A stretch of DNA of 64,000 bases from Plumapathes pennacea (GCA_964036295.1 OZ038470.1:9329078-9393077); one strand, 5' to 3'; counted from the first letter of the stretch, positions 34,719 through 48,325 are shown. Numbers and translations are program-made. The notes: generated by a model not told the origin, from the sequence alone.

Positions 34719-35484
34719 CTAAATATCTTTAATCCTATAATGCCTTAAGGCTAAGGTGTCTACCCGATTTGGTAATATGTTTCTTTCATCGTCTTCCCTA
34801 CTAAGTGCTATTTTGTTCACTTCTTCCGTGTATATGTCATGATCGCGACTTCTAATTAGATTCATCACCCTCATTTTCTTACCGCCGTTGATACGACAAT
34901 CTTCATAATCCTGAAAATTTATATCCTTATTAACGACAGCCTTCTTAACGCCCTTACACTTCTTTTCCTCCTTCGTTTGAAGAATCGAGTACGTAAGAGT
35001 AAAGCTTAGCTCCCAAGCTGACAAACTCTGAAATTTGTCTTCCACCGACTTCATCCTTAAACATTCCAATAACCTTCTTGTTAACTCCAGTAGTAATTCC
35101 TGAAGGATGATCCTTTGGGTAATTACTAGTGTCAAACGATGTTAAGACATCCCCACTAATACCTTTATAAGAATCATCCCTCTCTATCTCATACATTAAT
35201 GAATAAGTGTCAGTAAATAGTAACCTTGCCTTATCATTGTACTTCTCTTTGATGTAACCATAATGAAAATCATACATCAACGTTTTACTTATGTCAAGTA
35301 TTGACATTCCCAAGTAAACTGGTTTATCAAATAATAGCTTCGTTCTATGCATGTGAATAGCTGCTAAATCATCACAAAATATTTTCCTTCTATCAATATC
35401 AAAGCTTGGTTTTGAGATAAGTTTCCTAGCTTGTGAGTCGTTAGCGACCAACTTAATGTCTACCCTATTTCGGATATTTTCCAT
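34719..35484 (-). pseudogene. Family-B polymerase C-terminal fragment, copy 9 (ancestral tail)
   Basis: No inverted duplication. The frame from ATG 35484 runs 176 codons to 34954; the tail with KKCKGVKKAVVNKDINFQDYED continues to 34719 in another frame. One frameshift therefore lies in the EGGKE region. Motif C is still DTYS. This tail type occurs only in U9, U11 and U13. Confidence 0.88.
34935..34976 (-). other. B-type polymerase tail segment lacking the inverted duplication
   Basis: Here the palindrome arm seen in other units is absent. The segment encodes, on the minus strand, residues including KKCKGVKKAVV, a motif expected in this part of Maverick-type polymerases. The flanks TTATTAAC and CGTTTGAAGAATCG match all other units, so this is an allelic replacement of ~40 bases. 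It recurs in U11 (near 43155-43200) and U13 (near 51370-51411), and looks like the ancestral state. Confidence 0.8.
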
Positions 35485-35951
35485 GGTTTTTCCTCAGAAA
35501 CTTTTGATGCATACCTGCAAATTCTTCTTCCTAATTGTTTATTATTCAACAAATCTTTCTTCAAAGACTCTTCATCGTCCAAAGTAAGGATATACGAAAG
35601 TCCTTTAAAAATTCCATCAACAACTATTCCCATTCCATCTTTCATTAACTCTTGTCCGGACTTTTCTTCATAAACTTTGAATAAACATTCTAAATCAGAA
35701 TCCTTCATCTTTCTAATATCAACTGCACTTATGTTTTCTCCTACATATTCTTCCAAACCAAGCGTCATGGCAACTGACGCAAGAATATCTCTTTTTCTCG
35801 ATATTTCACTTTGTACCTCTGGATCTATTTCAGCTTCCTTTTGTGATTCTTTCTTCTTACTTTGTGTTAGTTTTCTTTTTGCTTTAGGTTTTTGTTCTTC
35901 TCTTGTTTCGTTCTCTTCAAGATTAACGTAATCGTTTACAGTTTCTGCCAT
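35460..35951 (-). CDS. Unrecognised truncated Maverick ORF, copy 9
   Basis: Intact 163 codons, with ENETREEQ, a change shared with U11 and U13. Confidence 0.68.
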   Translation of the reverse strand: MAETVNDYVNLEENETREEQKPKAKRKLTQSKKKESQKEAEIDPEVQSEISRKRDILASVAMTLGLEEYVGENISAVDIRKMKDSDLECLFKVYEEKSGQELMKDGMGIVVDGIFKGLSYILTLDDEESLKKDLLNNKQLGRRICRYASKVSEEKPWKISEIG

Positions 35952-35971
35952 TTATTTGTCATAACAAAATT

Positions 35972-36632
35972 TTAAGTTGTTTGTGGAATTTCAATATGAT
36001 ATGAAAATGGATGGCGAAGAGAAAAACAAATCCTTGAGTGTTTTTCATTTTTTAGTATTTCACAAATAGTTTTCTTTTCATTATTATCAATTCCAGAACC
36101 AAACTTTTTAAAAAGTAAATCTGTTCCATCAAATTCTGGATTATAAAATGCAATAATGCAACCAAGATTTTCTCTGAATGGTTTCGCAATGCTAGTCAAT
36201 TGTTGAGTTAGAACCCAAACAGAAATTCCAATATGTCGTCCACTGAAAGCGAGATCGATGAGTTTGCTGCTTCGTTTCTTCACATCTGCACTCACTGCAC
36301 AATCATCAAGAATTATGAGAACTTTGGTTTGTCTTTGTAAATCATCCATTTTGGTGTCGTGAAATAGATCTGCACAAATCTCCAAACACTCTTCAACATC
36401 TTCAGATTCACTCGCATTTGGCATCGTGACGAAAAAGCATTTGTCAAGATTAGCGAACCCTTCATAAGTTTTGTTAGTGGCGAACGTTGGACAAATCAAA
36501 CAATAAAGTCGAAAACATACTTGGTCGATCTCTCAAAAGATCGACCAAGTATTGTGTTTTCCCACAATTTGTTGGGCCAGTAATCAAGCAAAATCGTATA
36601 TTTTTAAATCTTATGAAGATGGCTGAATCCTT
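35972..36632 (-). pseudogene. Packaging ATPase, copy 9
   Basis: The extra A near 36247 keeps Walker B to the C-terminus in one 175-codon frame (35972-36499). Walker A remains out of frame. Confidence 0.87.
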
Positions 36633-37791
36633 ACATCTTTCACAACTCCATCACTAACGAAGATTGCTGCACCTGAAACAACAAACACGTGACAATCGAC
36701 GGTCGTAGAAGCAATTCCAGCCACGTCTACAACTAATCTCACACCATCCTGAGATCTTCCAACCACAATTCCGTCTCCATGAAGATTGTTAACTGGTGTG
36801 GATCTCAAATCAATCCACAATGCGAACTTGCCATTATGAAAGTCAATTTCCTTAAAGTGATCCTCGACATAATCAAACCTTTTCAAAATCATTGGCCAAA
36901 CATCCTCTCGTAAAATTTCGTCTGAAAATAACTTGTGTGGAACACCATTTATAGAAACCTTTACCGAATTAACAAGAGGATTAATATACTGCTCAGCTTT
37001 TCTTTCTCCTGAATGGAAACTCTTTATAAAGAATAACAAGATTCCTTTCATACAACTTCTTGGTGTGTTTACGTGCAAATTAAAAACAGCCCCCGTACCA
37101 ATATCCTTCGAGGCTAACGTTTCAAAATGATGCACATCCTCAAAGTAAAAAAGTTCTCCCACTTTGATAAACGCTACTCGCTTGAATTGCTAAATTTTCA
37201 TCTTCAATGGTTGCGTATTCCAATTCTATGTGTGTTAACTCATATCCATGGCCTTTGGTATTGTCTGAAGTTACAACTATATCAGACGCATTAGCAAGTT
37301 TTATCTCAAATCTTAGGTTTGACTTCAGCCCACTTTGATAATAAACCCCATGATCGTCTAACAGCGGGTGAGATAGTGGAATACGATACCTCTGAGCGTA
37401 GGATAAATTAGTGAGTTTCATAATCTTAGAATCGCCAGTTTCTGCCGCTCTAATCTTTCTTTTGTCTTCTTGTCATGATTCCTCTTTTCATATCTTCCTC
37501 ACACGTCAACATATCATGATACCCATGAAAAATGTCATATTTGTCTGTGTCACAAATAGTTTTTCCTCCAAAGAAAATCTTCATGTGGTTCACTAAGTTT
37601 CTTGATACGTTTTGAACGAGGTGGTTGCTTGCAACACCCTTTTCTATCTTGACGTTAAACCTCAAAAACATACTCTTTGGAACGAAAACCATGTTTCATA
37701 CAACATGGGGTACATTAACATAAAGTGTTTTTCCAGGCTAAGCAGACGATGGTGTGAAAGTTGTCCTATGAACTGTCCTCTCTGCCTTCAT
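36611..37791 (-). pseudogene. Major capsid-like protein, copy j
   Basis: Distal frame 36611-37162 is open; an extra A near 37150 separates it from 37140-37421. An additional TAG lies in the proximal part near 37738 (GGCTAAGC on the plus strand), besides the shared TGA. The same set occurs in copies l and n. Confidence 0.74.
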
Positions 37792-37878
37792 TACCTTCGA
37801 CAATCTTGGCCTTCTATTCGGATTAAGTATTTTCTGCAAACGACATATTATTTTAAAAACATCAAAACAAATCTTTAA

Positions 37879-38902
37879 ATGAAAAACATGGAAAAGATTT
37901 ATTACTCTTCTCAAAAGGATATTGGAAGGGTTTATCCGCAGTCAAGAAACTTTCTACAGAAGCTAAAGTTAGCCTAGAAGAAGCAAGAGATTGGCTATCA
38001 AAACAGGCGCTTTGGCAAATTTATCTTCCTCCACCGAATTATGTTCCAAGACCACATTGGATTATTTCAGTACCAAACGAAATTCACCAAGCAGATCTCC
38101 TATTCCTCCCCCACGATATAGTCGGAAGAAAAACTTATATATATATATATATGCTTTAGTCGTTATTGATATTGCTTCAAGATATGTCGATGTAGAAGCT
38201 TTGACAAGTAAATCAAGTGATGAAGTGTCAAACGCTTTCAAGAAAATTTACTCAAGAAAGTAAAAATGGCCAAAAACTTGTTGATCCGGGAAGAGAGTTT
38301 GTTGGATCTGTAACGGTTCTTATGAATGAAAAGAAGCTAGTTATCAAAGACCGAAAACTGCTAATCACAGAGCACAAGCATTCGTCGAGAGAGCGAACAA
38401 AACATTGGGAGAAAAAATATTTAGTCAACAATATGCTGACGAAATGTTAACTGAAGGTAGATCAACAAAGTGGATAAATAGATTACCAAATATCGTGAAA
38501 ACTATCAACAACCACGTCACTCGACTGACTGGCAAAAAAGCCATCGACGCTTATCGTGAGAAAAATGTTGAACAAAAGACTAAGAATTATTCAAGACCTG
38601 TTGGGTTTAATGAAAAAAGGCTTGACTCAATCGAAAAAGTAAGATATCTTGTCTTGCCAGGAGAGGAAGAAGGAGGAAACGTAAGAAGGGCAACAGATCC
38701 CATATGGAGTACAAACGTTTTTGAGTTGAAAAATTCCATAATATCTAAAAATCAACCAGTTTTGTATTATTTAGTCGATGGACCAAAAAGAGGATTCGCC
38801 AGAGAAGAATTACTAATCATACCATATGGCACAGAATTACCTCCAAAAATTTGTCTTAAAACAATAACTTTTCTAAATATCTTTAATCCTATAATGCCTT
38901 AA
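37879..38902 (+). pseudogene. rve integrase, copy 10 (A type)
   Basis: Apparently identical to copy 8, including the 17-base TA run, ISVPNE and ELKNSII, at an 8213-base offset. Confidence 0.86.
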
Positions 38903-39638
38903 GGCTAAGGTGTCTATCCCATTTGGTAATATGTTTCTTTTATCGTCTTCCCTACTAAGTGCTATTTTGTTCACTTCTTCCGTGTATATGTCATGATCGC
39001 GACTTCTAATTAGATTCATCACCCTCATTTTCTTACCGCCGTTGATACGACAATCTTCATAATCCTGAAAATTTATATCCTTATTAACAAGAAGGTTATT
39101 GGAATGTTTAAGGATGAAGTCGGTGGAAGACACGTTTGAAGAATCGAGTACGTAAGAGTCAAGCTTAGCTCTCAAACTGACAAACTCTGAAATTTGTCTT
39201 CCACCAACTTCATCCTTAAACATTCCAATAACCTTCTTGTTAACTCCAGTAGTAATTCCTGAAGGATGATCCTTTGGGTAATTACTAGTGTCAAACGATG
39301 TTAAGACATCTCCACTAACACCTTTATAAAAATCATCCGTCTCTATCTCATATATTAATGAATAAGTGTCAGTAAATAGTAACCTTGCCTTATCATTGTA
39401 CTTCTCTTTGATGTAACCATAATGAAAATCATACATCAACGTTTTACTTATGTCAAGTATTGACATTCCCAAGTAAACTGGTTTATCAAATAATAGCTTC
39501 GTCCTATGCATGTGAATAGCTGCTAAATCATTCACAAAATATTTTCCTTCTATCAAAGCTTGGTTTTGAGATAAGTTTCCTAGCTTGTGACTCGTTAGTG
39601 ACCAACTTAATGTCTACCCTATTTCGGATATTTTCCAT
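38873..39638 (-). pseudogene. Family-B polymerase C-terminal fragment, copy 10
   Basis: Open over 38873-39556; the translated product is identical to copy 8, including the right-arm palindrome mismatch. Confidence 0.86.
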
Positions 39639-40103
39639 GGTTTTTCCTCAGACACTTTTGATGCATACCTGCAAATTCTTCTTCCTAATTGTTTATTATT
39701 CAACAAATCTTTCTTCAAAGACTCTTCATCGTCCAAAGTAAGGATATACGAAAGTCCTTTAAAAATTCCAAACAACTATTCCCATTCCATCTTTCATTAA
39801 CTCTTGTCCGGACTTTTCTTCATAAACTTTGAATAAACATTCTAAATCAGAATCCTTCATTTTTCTAATATCAACTGCACTTATGTTTTCTCCTACATAT
39901 TCTTCCAAACCAAGCGTCATGGCAACTGACGCAAGAATATCTCTTTTTCTCGATATTTCACTTTGTACCTCTGGATCTATTTCAGCTTCCTTTTGTGATT
40001 CTTTCTTCTTACTTTGTGTTAGTTTTCTTTTTGCTTTAGGTTTTTGTTCTTCTTTTGTTTCGTTCTCTTCAAGATTAACGTAATCGTTTACAGTTTCTGC
40101 CAT
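39614..40103 (-). pseudogene. Unrecognised Maverick ORF, copy 10 (frameshifted)
   Basis: The A-type 2-base deletion near 39770 leaves 114 codons (39759-40103). Confidence 0.7.
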
Positions 40104-40123
40104 TTATTTGTCATAACAAAATT

Positions 40124-40783
40124 TTAAGTTGTTTGTGGAATTTCAATATGATATGAAAATGGATGGCGAAGAGAAAAACAAATCCTTGAGTGTTTTTCAA
40201 TTTTTAGTATTTCACAAATAGTTTTCTTTTCATTATTATCAATTCCAGAACCAAACTTTTTAAAAAGTAAATCTGTTCCATCAAATTCTGGATTATAAAA
40301 TGCAATAATGCAACCAAGATTTTCTCTGAATGGTTTCGCAATGCTAGTCAATTGTTGAGTTAGAACCCAAACAGAAATTCCAATATGTCGTCCACTGAAG
40401 CGAGATCGATGAGTTTGCTGCTTCGTTTCTTCACATCTGCACTCACTGCACAATCATCAAGAATTATGAGAACTTTGGTTTGTCTTTGTAAATCATCCAT
40501 TTTGATGTCGTGAAATAGATCTGCACAAATCTCCAAACACTCTTCAACATCTTCAGATTCACTCGCATTTGGCATCGTGACGAAAAAGCATTTGTCAAGA
40601 TTAGCGAACCCTTCATAAGTTTTGTTAGTGGCGAACGTTGGACAAATCAAACAAAAAAGTCGAAAACATACTTGGTCGATCTCTCAAAAGATCGACCAAG
40701 TATTGTGTTTTCCCACAATTTGTTGGGCCAGTAATCAAGCAAAATCGTATATTTTTAAATCTTATGAAGATGGCTGAATCCTT
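40124..40783 (-). pseudogene. Packaging ATPase, copy 10
   Basis: Same translated segments as copy 8 (40360-40650 and 40124-40453). Confidence 0.85.
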
Positions 40784-41930
40784 ACATCTTTCACAACTCC
40801 ATCACTAACGAAGACTGCTGCATCTGAAACAACAAACACGTGACAATCGACGGTCGTAAAAGCAATTCCAGCCACGTCTACAACTAATCTCACACCATCC
40901 TGAGATCTTCCAACCACAATTCCGTCTCCATGAAGATTGTTATCTGGTGTGGATCTCAAATCAATCCACAATGCGAACTTGCCATTATGAAAGTCAATTT
41001 CCTTAAAGTGATCCTCGACATAATCAAACCTTTTCAAAATCATTGGCCAAACATTCCGTCTGAAAATAACTTGTGTGGAACACCATTTATAGAAACCTTT
41101 ACCGAATTAACAAGAGGATTAATAAACTCCTCAGCTTTTCTTTCTCCTGAATCGAAACTCTTTAAAAAGAATAACATGATTCCCTTTCATACAACTTCTT
41201 GGTGTGTTTACGTGCAAATTAAAAACAGCCCCCGTACCAATATCCTTCCAGGCTAACGTTTCAAAATGATGCACATCCTCAAAGTAAAAAAGTTCTCCCA
41301 CTTTGATAAACGCTACTCGCTTGAATTGCTAAATTTTCATCTTCAATGGTTGCGTATTCCAATTCTATGTGTGTTAACTCATATCCATGGCCTTTGGTAT
41401 TGTCTGAAGTTACAACTATATCAGACGCATTAGCAAGTTTTATCTCAAATCTTAGGTTTGACTTCAGCCCACTTTGATAATAAACCCCATGATCGTCTAA
41501 CAGCGGGTGAGATAGTGGAATACGATACCTCTGAGCGTAGGATAAATTCGTGAGTTTCATAATCTTAGAATCGCCAGTTTCTGCCGCTCTAATCTTTCTT
41601 TTGTCTTCTTGTCATGATTCCTCTTTTCATATCTTCCTCACACGTCAACATATCATGATACCCATGAAAAATGTCATATTTGTCTGTGTCACAAATAGTT
41701 TTTCCTCCAAAGAAAATTTTCATGTGGTTCACTAAGTTTCTTGATACGTTTTGAACGAGGTGGTTGCTTGCAACACCCTTTTCTATCTTGACGTTAAACC
41801 TCAAAAACATACTCTTTGGAACGAAAACCATGTTTCATACAACCTCGGGTACATTAACATAAAGTGTTTTTCCAGGCTTAGCAGACGATGGTGTGAAAGT
41901 CGTCCTATGAACTGTCCTCTCTGCCTTCAT
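40762..41930 (-). pseudogene. Major capsid-like protein, copy k
   Basis: 13-base deletion, extra C and extra A as in copy i, but without the 12-base in-frame loss (middle frame 41279-41560 starts MKLTNLSYAQ). Confidence 0.74.
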
Positions 41931-42017
41931 TACCTTCGACAATCTTGGCCTTCTATTCGGATTAAGTATTTTCTGCAAACGACATATTATTTTAAAAACA
42001 TCAAAACAAATCTTTAA

Positions 42018-42938
42018 ATGAAAAACATGGAAAAGATTTATCACTCTTCTCAAAAGGATATTGGAAGGGTTTATCCGCAGTCAAGAAACTTTCTACAGAA
42101 GCTAAAGTTAGCCTAGAAGAAGCAAGAGATTGGCTATCAAAACAGGCGCTTTGGCAAATTTATCTTCCTCCACCGAATTATGTTCCAAGACCACACATCG
42201 GAAGAAAAACTTATATATATATATGCTTTAGTCGTTATTGATATTGCTTCAAGATATGTCGATGTAGAAGCTTTGACAAGTAAATCAAGTGATGAAGTGT
42301 CAAACGCTTTCAAGAAAATTTACTCAAGAAAGTAAAAATGGCCAAAAACTTGTTGATCCGGGAAGAGAGTTTGTTGGATCTGTAACGGTTCTTATGAATG
42401 AAAAAAAGCTAGTTATCAAAGATCGGAAACTGCTAATCACAGAGCACAAGCATTCGTCGAGAGAGCGAACAAAACATTGGGAGAAAAAATATTTAGTCAA
42501 CAATATGCTGACGAAATGTTAACTGAAGGTAGATCAACAAAGTGGATAAATAGATTACCAAATATCGTGAAAACTATCAACAACCACGTCACTCGACTGA
42601 CTGACAAAAAAGCCATCGACGCTTATCGTGAGAAAAATGTTGAACAAAAGACTAAGAATCATTCAAGACCTGTTGGGTTTAATGAAAAAAGGCTTGACTC
42701 AATCGAAAAAGTAAGATATCTTGTCTTGCCAGGAGAGGAAGAAGGAGGAAACCTAAGAAGGGCAACAGATCCCATATGGAGTACAAACGTTTTTGAGTTG
42801 AAAAAATCCATAATATCTAAAAATCAACCAGTTTTGTATTATTTAGTCGATGGACCAAAAAGAGGATTCGCCAGAGAAGAATTACTAATCATACCATATG
42901 ACACAGAATTACCTCCAAAATTTGTCTTAAAACAATAA
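42018..42938 (+). pseudogene. rve integrase, copy 11 (B type)
   Basis: Same HQAD-removing deletion and 13-base TA run as copy 9. C-terminal frame 42477-42938. Confidence 0.86.
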
Positions 42939-42943
42939 CTTTT

Positions 42944-43708
42944 CTAAATATCTTTAATCCTATAATGCCTTAAGGCTAAGGTGTCTACCCGATTTGGTAA
43001 TATGTTTCTTTCATCGTCTTCCCTACTAAGTGCTATTTTGTTCACTTCTTCCGTGTATATGTCATGATCGCGACTTCTAATTAGATTCATCACCCTCATT
43101 TTCTTACCGCCGTTGATACGACAATCTTCATAATCCTGAAAATTTATATCCTTATAACGACAGCCTTCTTAACGCCCTTACACTTCTTTTCCTCCTTCGT
43201 TTGAAGAATCGAGTACGTAAGAGTAAAGCTTAGCTCCCAAGCTGACAAACTCTGAAATTTGTCTTCCACCGACTTCATCCTTAAACATTCCAATAACCTT
43301 CTTGTTAACTCCAGTAGTAATTCCTGAAGGATGATCCTTTGGGTAATTACTAGTGTCAAACGATGTTAAGACATCCCCACTAATACCTTTATAAGAATCA
43401 TCCCTCTCTATCTCATACATTAATGAATAAGTGTCAGTAAATAGTAACCTTGCCTTATCATTGTACTTCTCTTTGATGTAACCATAATGAAAATCATACA
43501 TCAACGTTTTACTTATGTCAAGTATTGACATTCCCAAGTAAACTGGTTTATCAAATAATAGCTTCGTTCTATGCATGTGAATAGCTGCTAAATCATCACA
43601 AAATATTTTCCTTCTATCAATATCAAAGCTTGGTTTTGAGATAAGTTTCCTAGCTTGTGAGTCGTTAGCGACCAACTTAATGTCTACCCTATTTCGGATA
43701 TTTTCCAT
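42944..43708 (-). pseudogene. Family-B polymerase C-terminal fragment, copy 11 (ancestral tail, extra 1-base loss)
   Basis: B-type tail, with one base missing near 43156 compared with U9 and U13, so the tail frame closes early (43144-43359). The frame from ATG 43708 runs to 43178. Confidence 0.87.
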
Positions 43709-44175
43709 GGTTTTTCCTCAGAAACTTTTGATGCATACCTGCAAATTCTTCTTCCTAATTGTTTATTATTCAACAAATCTTTCTTCAAAGACTCTTCATC
43801 GTCCAAAGTAAGGATATACGAAAGTCCTTTAAAAATTCCATCAACAACTATTCCCATTCCATCTTTCATTAACTCTTGTCCGGACTTTTCTTCATAAACT
43901 TTGAATAAACATTCTAAATCAGAATCCTTCATCTTTCTAATATCAACTGCACTTATGTTTTCTCCTACATATTCTTCCAAACCAAGCGTCATGGCAACTG
44001 ACGCAAGAATATCTCTTTTTCTCGATATTTCACTTTGTACCTCTGGATCTATTTCAGCTTCCTTTTGTGATTCTTTCTTCTTACTTTGTGTTAGTTTTCT
44101 TTTTGCTTTAGGTTTTTGTTCTTCTCTTGTTTCGTTCTCTTCAAGATTAACGTAATCGTTTACAGTTTCTGCCAT
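43684..44175 (-). CDS. Unrecognised truncated Maverick ORF, copy 11
   Basis: Intact; translated product identical to copy 9. Confidence 0.68.
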   Translation of the reverse strand: MAETVNDYVNLEENETREEQKPKAKRKLTQSKKKESQKEAEIDPEVQSEISRKRDILASVAMTLGLEEYVGENISAVDIRKMKDSDLECLFKVYEEKSGQELMKDGMGIVVDGIFKGLSYILTLDDEESLKKDLLNNKQLGRRICRYASKVSEEKPWKISEIG

Positions 44176-44195
44176 TTATTTGTCATAACAAAATT

Positions 44196-44856
44196 TTAAG
44201 TTGTTTGTGGAATTTCAATATGATATGAAAATGGATGGCGAAGAGAAAAACAAATCCTTGAGTGTTTTTCATTTTTTAGTATTTCACAAATAGTTTTCTT
44301 TTCATTATTATCAATTCCAGAACCAAACTTTTTAAAAAGTAAATCTGTTCCATCAAATTCTGGATTATAAAATGCAATAATGCAACCAAGATTTTCTCTG
44401 AATGGTTTCGCAATGCTAGTCAATTGTTGAGTTAGAACCCAAACAGAAATTCCAATATGTCGTCCACTGAAAGCGAGATCGATGAGTTTGCTGCTTCGTT
44501 TCTTCACATCTGCACTCACTGCACAATCATCAAGAATTATGAGAACTTTGGTTTGTCTTTGTAAATCATCCATTTTGGTGTCGTGAAATAGATCTGCACA
44601 AATCTCCAAACACTCTTCAACATCTTCAGATTCACTCGCATTTGGCATCGTGACGAAAAAGCATTTGTCAAGATTAGCGAACCCTTCATAAGTTTTGTTA
44701 GTGGCGAACGTTGGACAAATCAAACAATAAAGTCGAAAACATACTTGGTCGATCTCTCAAAAGATCGACCAAGTATTGTGTTTTCCCACAATTTGTTGGG
44801 CCAGTAATCAAGCAAAATCGTATATTTTTAAATCTTATGAAGATGGCTGAATCCTT
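44196..44856 (-). pseudogene. Packaging ATPase, copy 11
   Basis: Single 175-codon frame 44196-44723, identical in product to copy 9. Confidence 0.87.
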
Positions 44857-46015
44857 ACATCTTTCACAACTCCATCACTAACGAAGATTGCTGCACCTGA
44901 AACAACAAACACGTGACAATCGACGGTCGTAGAAGCAATTCCAGCCACGTCTACAACTAATCTCACACCATCCTGAGATCTTCCAACCACAATTCCGTCT
45001 CCATGAAGATTGTTAACTGGTGTGGATCTCAAATCAATCCACAATGCGAACTTGCCATTATGAAAGTCAATTTCCTTAAAGTGATCCTCGACATAATCAA
45101 ACCTTTTCAAAATCATTGGCCAAACATCCTCTCGTAAAATTTCGTCTGAAAATAACTTGTGTGGAACACCATTTATAGAAACCTTTACCGAATTAACAAG
45201 AGGATTAATATACTGCTCAGCTTTTCTTTCTCCTGAATGGAAACTCTTTATAAAGAATAACAAGATTCCTTTCATACAACTTCTTGGTGTGTTTACGTGC
45301 AAATTAAAAACAGCCCCCGTACCAATATCCTTCGAGGCTAACGTTTCAAAATGATGCACATCCTCAAAGTAAAAAAGTTCTCCCACTTTGATAAACGCTA
45401 CTCGCTTGAATTGCTAAATTTTCATCTTCAATGGTTGCGTATTCCAATTCTATGTGTGTTAACTCATATCCATGGCCTTTGGTATTGTCTGAAGTTACAA
45501 CTATATCAGACGCATTAGCAAGTTTTATCTCAAATCTTAGGTTTGACTTCAGCCCACTTTGATAATAAACCCCATGATCGTCTAACAGCGGGTGAGATAG
45601 TGGAATACGATACCTCTGAGCGTAGGATAAATTAGTGAGTTTCATAATCTTAGAATCGCCAGTTTCTGCCGCTCTAATCTTTCTTTTGTCTTCTTGTCAT
45701 GATTCCTCTTTTCATATCTTCCTCACACGTCAACATATCATGATACCCATGAAAAATGTCATATTTGTCTGTGTCACAAATAGTTTTTCCTCCAAAGAAA
45801 ATCTTCATGTGGTTCACTAAGTTTCTTGATACGTTTTGAACGAGGTGGTTGCTTGCAACACCCTTTTCTATCTTGACGTTAAACCTCAAAAACATACTCT
45901 TTGGAACGAAAACCATGTTTCATACAACATGGGGTACATTAACATAAAGTGTTTTTCCAGGCTAAGCAGACGATGGTGTGAAAGTTGTCCTATGAACTGT
46001 CCTCTCTGCCTTCAT
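44835..46015 (-). pseudogene. Major capsid-like protein, copy l
   Basis: Distal frame 44835-45386 and middle frame 45364-45645; extra TAG near 45962 as in copy j. Confidence 0.74.
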
Positions 46016-46102
46016 TACCTTCGACAATCTTGGCCTTCTATTCGGATTAAGTATTTTCTGCAAACGACATATTATTTTAAAAACATCAAAACAAATCTTT
46101 AA

Positions 46103-47124
46103 ATGAAAAACATGGAAAAGATTTATTACTCTTCTCAAAAGGATATTGGAAGGGTTTATCCGCAGTCAAGAAACTTTCTACAGAAGCTAAAGTTAGCCTA
46201 GAAGAAGCAAGAGATTGGCTATCAAAACAGGCGCTTTGGCAAATTTATCTTCCTCCACCGAATTATGTTCCAAGACCACATTGGATTATTTCAGAACCAA
46301 ACGAAATTCACCAAGCAGATCTCCTATTCCTCCCCCACGATAAAGTCGGAAGAAAAACTTATATATATATATATGCTTTAGTCGTTATTGATATTGCTTC
46401 AAGATATGTCGATGTAGAAGCTTTGACAAGTAAATCAAGTGATGAAGTGTCAAACGCTTTCAAGAAAATTTACTCAAGAAAGTAAAAATGGCCAAAAACT
46501 TGTTGATCCGGGAAGAGAGTTTGTTGGATCTGTAACGGTTCTTATGAATGAAAAGAAGCTAGTTATCAAAGATCGAAAACTGCTAATCACAGAGCACAAG
46601 CATTCGTCGAGAGAGCGAACAAAACATTGGGACAAAAAATATTTAGTCAAAAATATGCTGACGAAATGTTAACTGAAGGTAGATCAACAAAGTGGATAAA
46701 TAGATTACCAAATATCGTGAAAACTATCAACAACCACGTCACTCGACTGACTGGCAAAAAAGCCATCGACGCTTATCGTGAGAAAAATGTTGAACAAAAG
46801 ACTAAGAATTATTCAAGACCTGTTGGGTTTAATGAAAAAAGGCTTGACTCAATCGAAAAAGTAAGATATCTTGTCTTGCCAGGAGAGGAAGAAGGAGGAA
46901 ACGTAAGAAGGGCAACAGATCCCATATGGAGTACAAACGTTTTTGAGTTGAAAAAATCTATAATATCTAAAAATCAACCAGTTTTGTATTATTTAGTCGA
47001 TGGACCAAAAAGAGGATTCGCCAGAGAAGAATTACTAATCATACCATATGGCACAGAATTACCTCCAAAAATTTTTCTTAAAACAATAACTTTTCTAAAT
47101 ATCTTTAATCCTATAATGCCTTAA
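46103..47124 (+). pseudogene. rve integrase, copy 12
   Basis: TA run of 15 bases, ISEPNE form. C-terminal frame 46627-47124 reads GQKIFSQKYADE, a variant shared only with U14. Confidence 0.86.
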
Positions 47125-47860
47125 GGCTAAGGTGTCTATCCCATTTGGTAATATGTTTCTTTTATCGTCTTCCCTACTAAGTGCTATTTTGTTCACTTCT
47201 TCCGTGTATATGTCATGATCGCGACTTCTAATTAGATTCATCACCCTCATTTTCTTACCGCCGTTGATACGACAATCTTCATAATCCTGAAAATTTATAT
47301 CCTTATTAACAAGAAGGTTATTGGAATGTTTAAGGATGAAGTCGGTGGAAGACACGTTTGAAGAATCGAGTACGTAAGAGTCAAGCTTAGCTCTCAAACT
47401 GACAAACTCTGAAATTTGTCTTCCACCGACTTCATCCTTAAACATTCCAATAACCTTCTTGTTAACTCCAGTAGTAATTCCTGAAGGATGATCCTTTGGG
47501 TAATTACTAGTGTCAAACGATGTTAAGACATCTCCACTAACACCTTTATAAAAATCATCCGTCTCTATCTCATATATTAATGAATAAGTGTCAGTAAATA
47601 GTAACCTTGCCTTATCATTGTACTTCTCTTTGATGTAACCATAATGAAAATCATACATCAACGTTTTACTTATGTCAAGTATTGACATTCCCAAGTAAAC
47701 TGGTTTATCAAATAATAGCTTCGTCCTATGCATGTGAATAGCTGCTAAATCATTCACAAAATATTTTCCTTCTATCAAAGCTTGGTTTTGAGATAAGTTT
47801 CCTAGCTTGTGACTCGTTAGTGACCAACTTAATGTCTACCCTATTTCGGATATTTTCCAT
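47095..47860 (-). pseudogene. Family-B polymerase C-terminal fragment, copy 12
   Basis: Open over 47095-47778 with a perfect palindrome; product identical to copy 14. Confidence 0.86.
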
Positions 47861-48325
47861 GGTTTTTCCTCAGACACTTTTGATGCATACCTGCAAATTC
47901 TTCTTCCTAATTGTTTATTATTCAACAAATCTTTCTTCAAAGACTCTTCATCGTCCAAAGTAAGGATATACGAAAGTCCTTTAAAAATTCCAAACAACTA
48001 TTCCCATTCCATCTTTCATTAACTCTTGTCCGGACTTTTCTTCATAAACTTTGAATAAACATTCTAAATCAGAATCCTTCATTTTTCTAATATCAACTGC
48101 ACTTATGTTTTCTCCTACATATTCTTCCAAACCAAGCGTCATGGCAACTGACGCAAGAATATCTCTTTTTCTCGATATTTCACTTTGTACCTCTGGATCT
48201 ATTTCAGCTTCCTTTTGTGATTCTTTCTTCTTACTTTGTGTTAGTTTTCTTTTTGCTTTAGGTTTTTGTTCTTCTTTTGTTTCGTTCTCTTCAAGATTAA
48301 CGTAATCGTTTACAGTTTCTGCCAT
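47836..48325 (-). pseudogene. Unrecognised Maverick ORF, copy 12 (frameshifted)
   Basis: The A-type 2-base deletion near 47992 leaves 114 codons (47981-48325). Confidence 0.7.
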
